Positions 27,680 through 35,763 are shown, counted from the first letter of the stretch. The stretch: DNA of 64,000 nt from an uncultured Ectothiorhodospiraceae bacterium (GCA_937141935.1 CAKZQS010000042.1:243226-307225); one strand, 5' to 3'. Numbers and translations: made by a program. The notes: a model not told the origin generated them from the sequence alone.

Positions 27680-28371
27680 GCCTGGTGGGCCTCGACGAAG
27701 CGGCGGATGCGCGGCGGCGCGTCGGCGGCGAAGAAGTCGGCGGTGGGGCCGCGCCAATGGATGCGGCCGGCTTCGAGGAACAGCACCTCGTCGACGGTGT
27801 CGCGCACGAAGCCCACGGCATGGGTGACCAGCACCATCGCCATGCCGCGCCGGGCCAGCGCGCGGATGACCTGCAGCACCTCCTGCGCGGTTTCCGGGTC
27901 CAGCGCCGAGGTCGGCTCGTCAAAGAGCATGACCCCGGGTTGCAGGCACAGCGCGCGGGCGATCGCCACGCGTTGGGCCTGGCCGCCGGAGAGCGCCGCC
28001 GGACGCTTGTCGGCATGCGCCGCCAGGCCCACCTCCTCCAGCGCGGCGCCGGCGCGCTCGCGGGCCTCGGATTCGGCCAGCCCCTGCACCTTGCGCAGCG
28101 CCAGCGTGCAGTTCTGCAGCGCGGTCAGGTGGCCGAAGAGGTGGAACTGCTGGAACACGAAACCGACCCGGCACCCGGCCGCACGGCTGAGCTCGCCGGC
28201 ATCCGCCGTGTCCAGGCCGGCCAGCAGGCGCAGCGCCGTAGACTTGCCCGAGCCCGAGGGCCCCAGCAGCGCGACCCGCGCATGGGCGGGCAGGGCCAGC
28301 GAGAAATCGGCCAGCACGGGCTCGCCGCCATAGCGTTTGCCCAGGCCCTGGGCCGTCAGCAGCTCAGCCAC
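27676..28371 (-). CDS. Polar amino-acid ABC transporter, ATP-binding protein
   Basis: 231-residue ATPase of the GlnQ/HisP class. Walker A is GPSGSGKST, the signature LSGGQAQRVAIARAL and Walker B VMLFDEPTSALDPE, followed by a switch His in VTHAVGFV. The ATG overlaps the permease gene by 8 bp and the stop overlaps the kinase start. Substrate class is inferred from the neighbouring permease and binding protein. Confidence 0.92.
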   Translation of the reverse strand: MAELLTAQGLGKRYGGEPVLADFSLALPAHARVALLGPSGSGKSTALRLLAGLDTADAGELSRAAGCRVGFVFQQFHLFGHLTALQNCTLALRKVQGLAESEARERAGAALEEVGLAAHADKRPAALSGGQAQRVAIARALCLQPGVMLFDEPTSALDPETAQEVLQVIRALARRGMAMVLVTHAVGFVRDTVDEVLFLEAGRIHWRGPTADFFAADAPPRIRRFVEAHQA

Positions 28372-29305
28372 GGGCCACCCCGAAGCGCCGCTCCCAGTGC
28401 CGCACCAGCGCGCCCAGGCTCAGCGTCAGGCACAGGTAGAGCGCGGCCACCGCGAGCCAGACCTCGAAGGGCGCGAAGGTCGCGGCGATGATCTCGCGGC
28501 CGGCCTTGGTCAGGTCGGTCAGCGCGATGACCGACAGCAGCGAGGAATCCTTGATCAGCAGGATGAACTGGCCGCCCAAGGCCGGCAGCATGCGGGGCAG
28601 GGCCTGCGGCAGGATCACGTGCTGCAGGGCCTGGCGGCGATTCAGGCCGAGCACCTGGGCGGCCTCCCATTGGCCCCGCGGCACCGACTCGATGGCCGCC
28701 CGCACGATCTCGGCCACATAGGCGGCGGTGAACAGCGACAGGGCGACGATGCCCGCGGTCATGCGCTCCAGCCCGAGCAGCGTGCCGACCAGAAAATAGA
28801 ACAGGAAGATCTGCACCAGCAGCGGCGTGCCGCGGATGATTTCGATCAGCGCGATCCCCAGCCTCCGCAGGGGCGCCGCACGCTGCATGCGCAGCAGCGC
28901 CAGCGCCAGGCCCGGGGGGATCGACACCAGGATCGCCAGCAGGCTGACCTGCACCGTCAGCCCCAGGCCCTGCAGCAGCAGGCCGATGTGCCAGCCACGG
29001 CGCTCGGCCACGCGATCCTCGGGCCAGACCGGCGCCCCGATCTGCAGGCCCTCCACGGCCTGGCAGTCCGCGCACTGCCAGTGGCTGCCGTCGCGCAGCT
29101 CGATCTGCAGCGGCGCCACGCTGCGCACCGTGCCTGCCTGCGGCGGGCGCAGGCTCTCGACCTGCTCACTGATCAGGTGGGGCCCCAGCGCCGACCAGCG
29201 CCAGTGGTAATCCATGCCCATCACCGCGGCCACCAGCAGGCCGAGCAGGCCCGCGGCCAGCAGCAATGGGCCCAGCGTTGCCCAGGGGCGCCAGCCTGCG
29301 CTCAC
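28364..29305 (-). CDS. Polar amino-acid ABC transporter, permease
   Basis: 313 residues with a GTG start that overlaps the binding-protein stop as GTGA. TM1 is about 12-32. A roughly 70-residue extracytoplasmic insert with a CADC pair (HWQCADCQAVEGL) precedes the conserved HisM-type core with four or five helices. The core has the EAA-loop signature AAQVLGLNRRQALQHVILPQ and the entry motif EIIRGTPLLVQIFLFYF. The insert is the odd feature; only one permease gene is present, so a homodimer is likely. Confidence 0.9.
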   Translation of the reverse strand: MSAGWRPWATLGPLLLAAGLLGLLVAAVMGMDYHWRWSALGPHLISEQVESLRPPQAGTVRSVAPLQIELRDGSHWQCADCQAVEGLQIGAPVWPEDRVAERRGWHIGLLLQGLGLTVQVSLLAILVSIPPGLALALLRMQRAAPLRRLGIALIEIIRGTPLLVQIFLFYFLVGTLLGLERMTAGIVALSLFTAAYVAEIVRAAIESVPRGQWEAAQVLGLNRRQALQHVILPQALPRMLPALGGQFILLIKDSSLLSVIALTDLTKAGREIIAATFAPFEVWLAVAALYLCLTLSLGALVRHWERRFGVARG

Positions 29306-30099
29306 TGGACGCGCTCGAGCCAGTCGCGGTCCTCGAACCAGTAGCTTTCCCAGCGATCAAAGCGGCCATCGCCGCGCACCTGGCGCAGGAAGTTGTTGAC
29401 CCAGTTCAGCAGGTCATGCTCGCCGAGGCGCATGGCCAGCCCCAGTGGCTCCCAGGTGAAGGGCTCCTCGCGGTGCCACACGGCGTCGGGGTAGCGAATG
29501 GCAAACACGGTGTTATGCGGCAGGTCATAAACGAAGGCATCGGCGCGGCCCTGGATGACTTCCAGCGCGGCGTCGCTCTCGCTCTCGAACTCGCGGATGC
29601 GGGCCTGCGGGAAGTGGCGCTTGGCGGCGATGTCGCCCGTGGTGCCGAGCTTGGTCGTGAGCACGACCTTGGGGTCGTTGAGGTCCTGCAGGCGGTCCAG
29701 CTTGGGCTTGCGCGATTTCGAGACCAGCAGCGTCTGCCCGATTTCCAGGTAGGGGTCGCTGAACAGCACCCGCATATTGCGCTGCGGGGTGATGGTCATG
29801 CCGCCGAAGATCAGATCGATCTTGCCGGTCAGCAGCGCCGGTATGATGCCGTCCCAGGCGGTGTTGACCAGCTCCAGTTCCACGCCCATGGCCTGCGCCA
29901 TGGCGCGCGCCAGGTCGATGTCGAAGCCGATGATCTCGCCGCGCTTGTCGCGCATCTCGAAGGGCATGTAGCCCACGTCGATGCCGACGCGCAGGCTGCC
30001 GCGGTCGGCGATGGTGTCCAGGCCCTGCGCCAGGGCCGGGGTGGCGGTGGCCGTCAGCGCCAGGCCGGCTATGCAGCCGGCGAAAAGTTTGCGGAGCAC
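29302..30099 (-). CDS. Polar amino-acid ABC transporter, periplasmic binding protein
   Basis: 265 residues. The start is the GTG at 30099, five bases after a GGGAG site; frames further upstream run into the sRNA locus. A signal peptide ends at ATATPALA|QGLD. The SBP family 3 body shows RGSLRVGIDVGYMPFEMRD, GFDIDLARAMAQAMGVELEL, GKIDLIFGGMTITPQR and ADAFVYDLPHN. Binding residues resemble the glutamate/aspartate/general amino-acid group, but specificity cannot be assigned. First gene of a four-gene overlapping operon. Confidence 0.92.
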   Translation of the reverse strand: MLRKLFAGCIAGLALTATATPALAQGLDTIADRGSLRVGIDVGYMPFEMRDKRGEIIGFDIDLARAMAQAMGVELELVNTAWDGIIPALLTGKIDLIFGGMTITPQRNMRVLFSDPYLEIGQTLLVSKSRKPKLDRLQDLNDPKVVLTTKLGTTGDIAAKRHFPQARIREFESESDAALEVIQGRADAFVYDLPHNTVFAIRYPDAVWHREEPFTWEPLGLAMRLGEHDLLNWVNNFLRQVRGDGRFDRWESYWFEDRDWLERVQ

Positions 30100-30169
30100 G
30101 CGATCTCCCAAGGGTGCGAAGGCGGCCCCCCAGTATACGAAGCCCCTGGCCGGCGGCGTTGGCGGCGGC

Positions 30170-30186
30170 TTGACGTTTTGTTGACG
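30170..30186 (+). promoter_or_regulatory. TTGACG direct-repeat element, copy 1
   Basis: TTGACGTTTTGTTGACG: two TTGACG half-sites 11 bp apart, one helical turn, the geometry of OmpR/PhoB-type operators. The identical 17 bases recur at 30355. The first half-site could also serve as a -35; the -10 region here (around GCGCACAGT) is poor. Confidence 0.6.
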
Positions 30187-30342
30187 GGGCCGGGCGCACA
30201 GTCTCCCCACGCTCCCCGGAGCGGAAGTGTCCTCCTAGCCGCTGTCGCAAACCCCAAGTGTCCTCCCCAATGTGGCCACGCCACATTACCCAGACGCGGC
30301 TAAGCAAGACCGTAGATGCCCGCCATCTGCGGTCTTTTTTTT
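30187..30342 (+). ncRNA. Predicted C-rich small RNA, unit 1 of a tandem pair
   Basis: Non-coding unit with two CTCCCC motifs (30203, 30212) and two AGTGTCCTCC motifs (30226, 30257). TAGCCGC (30236-30242) pairs with GCGGCTA (30296-30302), enclosing the second motif and a hairpin AATGTGG/CCACATT (30269-30287). A 13-bp terminator follows. The 5' end is unknown and was placed at the end of the upstream element. Unpaired CCTCC could bind Shine-Dalgarno sequences, as known C-rich sRNAs do. No known family is recognised. Confidence 0.65.
30306..30342 (+). terminator. Intrinsic terminator of sRNA unit 1
   Basis: AAGACCGTAGATG pairs with CATCTGCGGTCTT (13 bp, one G-U) around a CCCGC loop, followed by eight T. 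On the opposite strand no T run follows, so transcription is on the plus strand. Confidence 0.9.
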
Positions 30343-30354
30343 GCCCGCGATCCG

Positions 30355-30371
30355 TTGACGTTTTGTTGACG
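30355..30371 (+). promoter_or_regulatory. TTGACG direct-repeat element, copy 2
   Basis: Exact repeat of the 17-bp element at 30170, 185 bp downstream. A GTAAGAAT sequence at about 30380 is a better -10 candidate than in copy 1, at 18-20 bp from the first TTGACG. Confidence 0.62.
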
Positions 30372-30527
30372 CCGGCGGCGTAAGAATTTCGACACGCACC
30401 GCAAACCGGTGCTCCGCGTTCTCCCCGCTAGCCGAGATTACTCCCCGAGTGTCCTCCCTGACGTGGCAGCCCGCCATATCGACTCGGTTAGCATTGACCG
30501 CAGGTGACCGCCTGCGGTCTTTTTTTT
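30372..30527 (+). ncRNA. Predicted C-rich small RNA, unit 2 of a tandem pair
   Basis: Same layout and the same 156-base distance from element to T tract as unit 1. A 5' hairpin GCACCG-CAAAC-CGGTGC (30396-30412) is followed by CTCCCC at 30421 and 30441 and AGTGTCCTCC at 30448. GCTAGCCGAG (30427-30436) pairs with CTCGGTTAGC (30483-30492), a different sequence from unit 1 but the same stem, and GTGGC/GCCAT (30463-30477) is the inner hairpin. Structure is conserved while sequence has drifted, which argues for a functional RNA. Confidence 0.67.
30496..30527 (+). terminator. Intrinsic terminator of sRNA unit 2
   Basis: GACCGCAGG-TGACCG-CCTGCGGTC, nine base pairs, then eight T. The T run abuts the GGGGGA ribosome site of the next gene. 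Confidence 0.9.
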
Positions 30528-30538
30528 GGGGGACGCTC

Positions 30539-31600
30539 ATGCGCATCGTCGCATTGTTGTTGCTGGCCATCGCGGCCTATCTGCTCTTCTGGCCCATTGC
30601 CATCACCCCACAGGCGTGGACGCCGCCACCGGCGCCGGCCGCGCAGGGCGTGCTGGCGCCGAACCAGAAGCTGGCCGCGGTCGAAACGCTCGCGGTGCAG
30701 GCCGGCGCCGGCGGCGAAGCCGTGGCCTTCGGCCCGGATGGCCGCCTGTATACCGGCTTCGTCGACGGGCGGCTGGTGGCCATCCAGCCCGACACCGGGG
30801 CCGTTGAGGAACTGGCCAACACCGGCGGCCGCCCGCTGGGGCTGGCATTCGCGCCCGATGGCAGCCTGCTGATTGCCGATGCCGTGCACGGGCTGCTGGC
30901 GCTGCGCGCCGAGGGCCTGGTGACGCTGCTGGACAGCGTCGACGGGCTCAAGCTCGGCTTTGCCGATGACCTCGCGGTCGACAGCCAGGGCGTGGTCTAC
31001 CTCAGCGATGCCTCGCATCGCTTCGGCCACCATGAGGTTACTGCCGACTTCTTTGAGCACGCGCCCAATGGCCGCCTGATCGCCTATGAGCTGGGCCGCG
31101 GTCAGGCCCGCGTGCTGCTGGATGACCTGTATTTCGCCAACGGCGTCGCGCTGGGTCCGCATGAGGACTACGTGCTGGTCAATGAGACCGCCCGCTACCG
31201 CGTGCGCAAGCTGTGGCTGCGCGGGCCACGGGCCGGCGAGGACGAGATTCTGGTGGACAACCTGCCTGGCTTTCCCGACAACATCCGCCGCTCGCCGCGC
31301 GACACCTACTGGGTGGCGCTGTACGGACCGCGCAGCGAACAGCTGGACGCCCTGTTGCCGCGGCCCTTCCTGCGCAGCGTGGTCTGGCGGCTGCCGGAGG
31401 CGCTGCAGCCCGAGCCGCCGCATGTGGCCCGGGTGCTCGAGATCGACGCCGAGGGCAAGATTTTGCGCAGCCTGCAGGCGAGCGGCGAGGGCGTCTATGC
31501 GCCGGTGACCTGCGCCGTGGAACATCAAGACCAGCTCTGGCTGGGCAGTCTGTCGGCCCGCGGCATTGGCCGCTACCGCTTGCCGGGGCAGGGCGGATGA
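30539..31600 (+). CDS. SMP-30/strictosidine synthase-like beta-propeller protein
   Basis: 353 residues from the ATG at 30539 (MRIVALLLLAIAAYLLFWPI), with GGGGGA seven bases upstream. An N-terminal membrane anchor precedes a six-bladed propeller typical of strictosidine synthase-like/APMAP lactonases. Blade motifs are AVAFGPDGRLYTGFVDGRLV, LAFAPDGSLLIADAVHGLLA, FADDLAVDSQGVVYLSDASH, YFANGVALGPHEDYVLVNE and LPGFPDNIRRSPRDTYWVA. Possibly an esterase or lactonase in the envelope; substrate unknown. It overlaps astB (ATGA) and starts directly after an sRNA terminator. Confidence 0.83.
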   Translation: MRIVALLLLAIAAYLLFWPIAITPQAWTPPPAPAAQGVLAPNQKLAAVETLAVQAGAGGEAVAFGPDGRLYTGFVDGRLVAIQPDTGAVEELANTGGRPLGLAFAPDGSLLIADAVHGLLALRAEGLVTLLDSVDGLKLGFADDLAVDSQGVVYLSDASHRFGHHEVTADFFEHAPNGRLIAYELGRGQARVLLDDLYFANGVALGPHEDYVLVNETARYRVRKLWLRGPRAGEDEILVDNLPGFPDNIRRSPRDTYWVALYGPRSEQLDALLPRPFLRSVVWRLPEALQPEPPHVARVLEIDAEGKILRSLQASGEGVYAPVTCAVEHQDQLWLGSLSARGIGRYRLPGQGG

Positions 31601-32913
31601 GCGCAGCGCGCGAATGGAATTTTGACGGCCTGGTCGGGCTCAGCCACAGCTATGCCGGCATGGCCCACGGCAACCTGGCGGCCGAGCAGCATGCCGGCCA
31701 GGTGGCCGACCCGCGCGCCGCCGCGTTGCAGGGCATCGCCAAGATGCGCCGCGTGCAGCAGGCGGGGCTGGCGCAGGGCTTCCTGCCGCCGCCGCTGCGG
31801 CCGGACTGGCACTTCTTGCACGCGCTGGGCTTTCGCGGCGCCCCCGGGGCCGTACTCGACGCCGCCGCCCGCGAGGCCCCGGCCCTGCTGCGTGCTGCCT
31901 GGTCGGCGGCCAGCATGTGGACGGCCAACGCCGCCACGGTCAGCCCCGCGGCCGACAGCGACGATGGCCGTCTGCACCTGAGCGTGGCCAACCTCAGCAG
32001 CCAGATCCACCGTGCGCTGGAGCCGCGCCAGCGCGAGGGCCACCTGCGCGGCGTGTTTGCCGCGGCGGCCCGCTTTGCGGTCCACGCGCCACTGCCGGGC
32101 GCGCCGGGCCTGGGCGACGAGGGGGCCGCCAACCACACCCGCCTGTGCGCGGACTATGGCGAGGCCGGGGTGCAGGTCTTCGTCTACGGCGCCCAGGGCC
32201 AGCGTTTTCGCGCCCGGCAGGCCCGCGCGGCCAGCGCGGCGCTGGCGCGCCGGCATGGCCTGGCCCCGAAGCGCTGCGTGTACCTGGAGCAATCGGCCGC
32301 GGCCATCGATGCCGGGGTCTTTCATAACGACGTCATCGCCGTGGGCGACCGCGGCCTGTACCTGGCCCACGCGCAGGCCTACAGCGAGCCCGCGCGGGCC
32401 CGGGCCGAGGTCGAGGCCGCCTGCCGCGCGGCCGGCGTGCCCTTGCGCTGGGTCGAGGCCAGCGCGCAGGACTTCCCCCTGGCCGATGCCGTGGGCAGCT
32501 ACGTCTTCAACAGCCAGCTGCTCGACGACGGGGCCGGCGGCACTTGGCTGCTGGGGCCGCAGACGCTGCGCGAGTATCCGCGGGTCGTGCGTTGGCTGGA
32601 GCAGCTGGTGGAGGAGGGCGTGCTCAGCCGCTGGGAGACCATGGACCTCAAGCAGAGCATGCAAAACGGCGGCGGGCCGGCCTGCCTGCGCCTGCGGGTG
32701 GTGCTCGACGCGGCCGGCGCCGATGCGCTGCTGCCCGGCGCGGTGGCCACGCCGGCCCAGCTGGACGCCCTGGAGGCCTGGGTGCGGCGCCATTACCGCG
32801 ACCGGCTGGCCCTGGAGGACCTGCGCGACCCGGCATTGGCCCAGGAGTGCGCCGAGGCCCAGCAGGCGCTGGCCGAACTGATGGGCTGGCCGGAGCTGCT
32901 GGCGTGTCACTGA
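31597..32913 (+). CDS. astB: N-succinylarginine dihydrolase
   Basis: Second enzyme of the ammonia-producing arginine succinyltransferase pathway: hydrolyses N2-succinylarginine to succinylornithine, CO2 and ammonia. 438 residues. EWNFDGLVGLSHSYAGMAHG, MWTANAATVSPAADSDDGR, LHLSVANLSSQIHRALE, GDEGAANHTRLC, VFHNDVIAV (catalytic His) and NGGGPACLRLRVVL (catalytic Cys) align closely with E. coli AstB. astA, astC, astD and astE are not in the window. The ATG overlaps the preceding stop. Confidence 0.94.
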   Translation: MSAAREWNFDGLVGLSHSYAGMAHGNLAAEQHAGQVADPRAAALQGIAKMRRVQQAGLAQGFLPPPLRPDWHFLHALGFRGAPGAVLDAAAREAPALLRAAWSAASMWTANAATVSPAADSDDGRLHLSVANLSSQIHRALEPRQREGHLRGVFAAAARFAVHAPLPGAPGLGDEGAANHTRLCADYGEAGVQVFVYGAQGQRFRARQARAASAALARRHGLAPKRCVYLEQSAAAIDAGVFHNDVIAVGDRGLYLAHAQAYSEPARARAEVEAACRAAGVPLRWVEASAQDFPLADAVGSYVFNSQLLDDGAGGTWLLGPQTLREYPRVVRWLEQLVEEGVLSRWETMDLKQSMQNGGGPACLRLRVVLDAAGADALLPGAVATPAQLDALEAWVRRHYRDRLALEDLRDPALAQECAEAQQALAELMGWPELLACH

Positions 32914-33452
32914 GCTTTGTCTGGAGCGACTTCGACGGCCTGACGCCGCATGCGCTCTATGCCGCCCTGCGCTTGCGCCAGCAGGTGTTCGCCATCGAGC
33001 AGCACTGCCTGTTCCTGGACCCGGACGGCCAGGACCTGCAGGCGCGGCACCTGTGCGTGTGGGACGGCAGCGGCCGCGAGCCGGCCGACCTCGCCGGCTA
33101 TGCCCGCTTGTTCGAGCCGCTGCCGGCCGGGGCGGAGGCGGGGCCGGCCTCCTCGGCGCGCAGCGACAGCGTGGCCAGCCTCGGCCGCATCATCACCGCC
33201 AGCGCCTGGCGGGGCAGCGGCCTGGGCCGGCGGATCGTGGCCGAGGCGCTGCTCGAAACCCGCCGCCGCTGCGGCGATGTGCCGGTGTGCATCGGCGCGC
33301 AGAGCCGTCTGCTGCCCTTCTACCGCGCCTTCGGCTTTGTCGTGGCGGGGGGCGACTATCTGGAGGACGGCATGCTGCACACGCCGATGCGGCTGGAGCC
33401 CGGGGATGCGGACTGGGCGGGCTTTGCCGAGCTGGCGGCGAACACGGTATGA
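32904..33452 (+). CDS. elaA: ElaA-family GNAT N-acetyltransferase
   Basis: 182 residues with a GTG start overlapping the astB stop by 10 bp. LYAALRLRQQVFAIEQHCLF is the ElaA signature start, followed by the acetyl-CoA loop ASAWRGSGLGRRIVAEAL and LLPFYRAFGFVVAGGDYLED near the end. The substrate is unknown for the family. Operon position suggests use with astB, which is inference. Confidence 0.87.
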   Translation: MSLSFVWSDFDGLTPHALYAALRLRQQVFAIEQHCLFLDPDGQDLQARHLCVWDGSGREPADLAGYARLFEPLPAGAEAGPASSARSDSVASLGRIITASAWRGSGLGRRIVAEALLETRRRCGDVPVCIGAQSRLLPFYRAFGFVVAGGDYLEDGMLHTPMRLEPGDADWAGFAELAANTV

Positions 33453-33484
33453 TTGCCGGCTCGTCGCGCACGCGGCGAGCCTGT

Positions 33485-33562
33485 GGTGGACGTAGCTCAG
33501 TTGGTTAGAGTCCCGGATTGTGATTCCGGTGGTCGTGGGTTCGAATCCCATCGTCCACCCCA
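33485..33562 (+). tRNA. tRNA-His(GUG)
   Basis: Acceptor GTGGACG/CGTCCAC with the extra 5' G (33485) opposite C73, anticodon loop TTGTGAT (GUG) and encoded CCA. First of three clustered tRNA genes. Confidence 0.96.
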
Positions 33563-33611
33563 CCACTTCATGCCGCGGCGCCGGTCCCTAGGGGCCGGCG
33601 TCGTGTTTTGC

Positions 33612-33686
<75 letters not shown>

Positions 33687-33698
33687 ACGGCTGTGAGC

Positions 33699-33783
<85 letters not shown>

Positions 33784-33829
33784 GTTTCTCCCGGCCGCAT
33801 CGCCGCCTCCATATAGATTGTCCCTGCCC

Positions 33830-35146
33830 ATGCAAGTCAGCGTAGAAGCTCTGGAGGGCCTGACGCGCAAGATGCGCGTTGCCGTTCCCTCCGACGATTT
33901 CCAGTCCGCCTATCAAAAATCGGTGCGCCAGCTGGCGCGCACGGTGCAGCTCAAGGGCTTTCGCCGCGGCAAGGTGCCGCTGCGCATCGTCGAGCAGCAG
34001 TTCGGTGCCCGCGCCCGCCAGGACGCGCTGACCGAGGTGCTTGAGTCCACCTACCCGGCGGCGCTCAAGCAGACCGACATCAAGCCCGCGGGCCAGCCGG
34101 AGATCGATTTCGAATCGATGGAGGGCGAGGAGATCGTCTACACGGCGACCTTTGATGTCTACCCGGACATCCAGCTCAGCGGCCTGGACGGCCTGAAGCT
34201 GGAGGATGCGCAGACCGAGATCGTCGACGCCGATGTCGACCGCGTCATCGAGGGCCTGCGCGAGCAGCGCAAGAGCTGGCCGGAGAAGTCCGGCCCGGCC
34301 GCCGAGGGCGACCGCGTCAAGATCGACTTCAGCGGCCGCATCGACGGCGAGGAGTTCGCGGGCGGCAGCGGCACGGACCAGCAGATCGTGCTGGGCCAGG
34401 GCCGCTTCCTGCCGGCGCTGGAAGAGGGCATCGTCGGCATGCAGGCCGGCGAGGAGAAGGTTGTCGACGTGACCTTCCCCGAGGACTATCACAACGAAGA
34501 CCTGCGCGAGAAGACCGCGGCCTTCAGCGTGACGCTGCACGCGGTGGAAACCCCCGAGCTGCCGGAGATCGACGAGGCCTTCGTCGAGAGCCTGGGCGTC
34601 AAGGAGGGCGGCGAAGAGGCGCTGCGCACGCAGATTCGCGAGAACCTGGAGCGCGAGCGGGTCAAGCTGGCCGTGCAGTGGCGCAAGCTGCAGGTGCTCG
34701 AGGGCGTGCTGCAGGCCAACCCCATTCCGGTGCCGGCGCCGGTGCTGGCCGACGAGGTGCAGCGCCTGCGTGGCGAGACCGTGCGCAACATGAACATGGG
34801 CGGCCGCGGGCTGTCCGAAGAGCAGCTGGCGCAAATGATCCCGGACGCCGCGCTGGAGCCGCAGGCCCAACGCCGCGCCGCGCTGGGCCTGCTGCTGGGC
34901 GAGATCATCAAGACCGAGAAGGTCCAGGTGGACGAGGCCAAGGTCGAAGAGCGCCTGCGCGAGATGGCGGCCGACTACGAAGAGTCGGAAGCCGCGCTGA
35001 GCTACTACCGCGGCAACCAGCAGTTCATGTCCGGTCTGCGCGCGGTGGTGCTGGAAGACCAGGTGGTCGACATGCTGGCCCAGCGTGCGACGGTGACGCC
35101 GGTTTCGCTAAGCTTTGAGGAACTCGGTCAGAAGGTGCGCGGCTAG
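33830..35146 (+). CDS. tig: Trigger factor
   Basis: Ribosome-docked chaperone and prolyl isomerase. 438 residues from [38 protein letters not shown] contains the ribosome-binding signature (GFRxGKxP), [20 protein letters not shown] is the FKBP domain (about 160-245) and a helical C-terminal cradle follows. clpP begins 2 bp after the stop. Confidence 0.97.
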   Translation: MQVSVEALEGLTRKMRVAVPSDDFQSAYQKSVRQLARTVQLKGFRRGKVPLRIVEQQFGARARQDALTEVLESTYPAALKQTDIKPAGQPEIDFESMEGEEIVYTATFDVYPDIQLSGLDGLKLEDAQTEIVDADVDRVIEGLREQRKSWPEKSGPAAEGDRVKIDFSGRIDGEEFAGGSGTDQQIVLGQGRFLPALEEGIVGMQAGEEKVVDVTFPEDYHNEDLREKTAAFSVTLHAVETPELPEIDEAFVESLGVKEGGEEALRTQIRENLERERVKLAVQWRKLQVLEGVLQANPIPVPAPVLADEVQRLRGETVRNMNMGGRGLSEEQLAQMIPDAALEPQAQRRAALGLLLGEIIKTEKVQVDEAKVEERLREMAADYEESEAALSYYRGNQQFMSGLRAVVLEDQVVDMLAQRATVTPVSLSFEELGQKVRG

Positions 35147-35148
35147 CC

Positions 35149-35763
35149 ATGAATTTCGTCCCCTACGTCCTTGAGCAAAGTGCGCGCGGCGAGCGCGTCT
35201 TCGACATCTATTCGCGTCTGCTCAAGGAGCGGGTGGTCTTCTGCGTGGGTCAGATCGATGACCACATGGCCAACACCATCGTCGCGCAGCTGTTGTACCT
35301 GGAGTCGGAAAACCCCGACAAGGACATCCACCTCTATATCAACTCGCCTGGGGGCGTGATTACGTCGGGCCTGTCGATCTACGACACCATGCAGTTCATC
35401 AAGCCGGACGTGGCGACGATGTGCATCGGCCAGGCGGCCAGCATGGGCGCGGTGCTGCTGGCCGCGGGCGCGGCCGGCAAGCGCTTCGCGCTGCCGCATT
35501 CGCGGGTCATGATCCACCAGCCGCTGGGCGGCTATCAGGGCCAGGCCAGCGACATCGAGATTCACGCCAAGGAAATCCTGTACATGCGGGAGCGGCTGAA
35601 TCAGATCCTGGCCGACCACAGCGGCAAGTCGGTGGAGGAGATCGCCAAGGACTCCGAGCGCGACTTCTTCATGAGCGCCCCGACGGCGGCCGAGTACGGC
35701 CTGATCGACGAGGTGGTCTCGGCGCGCACGCCGCTGGATTCGCCGGCCAAGCCCTCGGCCTGA
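35149..35763 (+). CDS. clpP: ATP-dependent Clp protease proteolytic subunit
   Basis: 204-residue serine protease that forms the double-heptamer chamber. Catalytic Ser98 is in GQAASMGA, His123 in [11 protein letters not shown] and Asp172 in [25 protein letters not shown] is the conserved strand-loop. It is between tig and clpX, the usual context. Confidence 0.97.
   Translation: MNFVPYVLEQSARGERVFDIYSRLLKERVVFCVGQIDDHMANTIVAQLLYLESENPDKDIHLYINSPGGVITSGLSIYDTMQFIKPDVATMCIGQAASMGAVLLAAGAAGKRFALPHSRVMIHQPLGGYQGQASDIEIHAKEILYMRERLNQILADHSGKSVEEIAKDSERDFFMSAPTAAEYGLIDEVVSARTPLDSPAKPSA

Noticed and set aside
26138..28333. 731-codon plus-strand frame opposite the kinase and ABC ATPase
   Set aside because: Antisense artefact; the minus-strand proteins have complete catalytic motif sets.
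30170..30527. The sRNA locus as RsmY/RsmZ-type CsrA-sponge RNAs transcribed from the plus strand
   Set aside because: Plus-strand GGA motifs are few; the conserved motif is CCTCC. A GGA-rich reading exists only on the minus strand, which lacks T-tract terminators.
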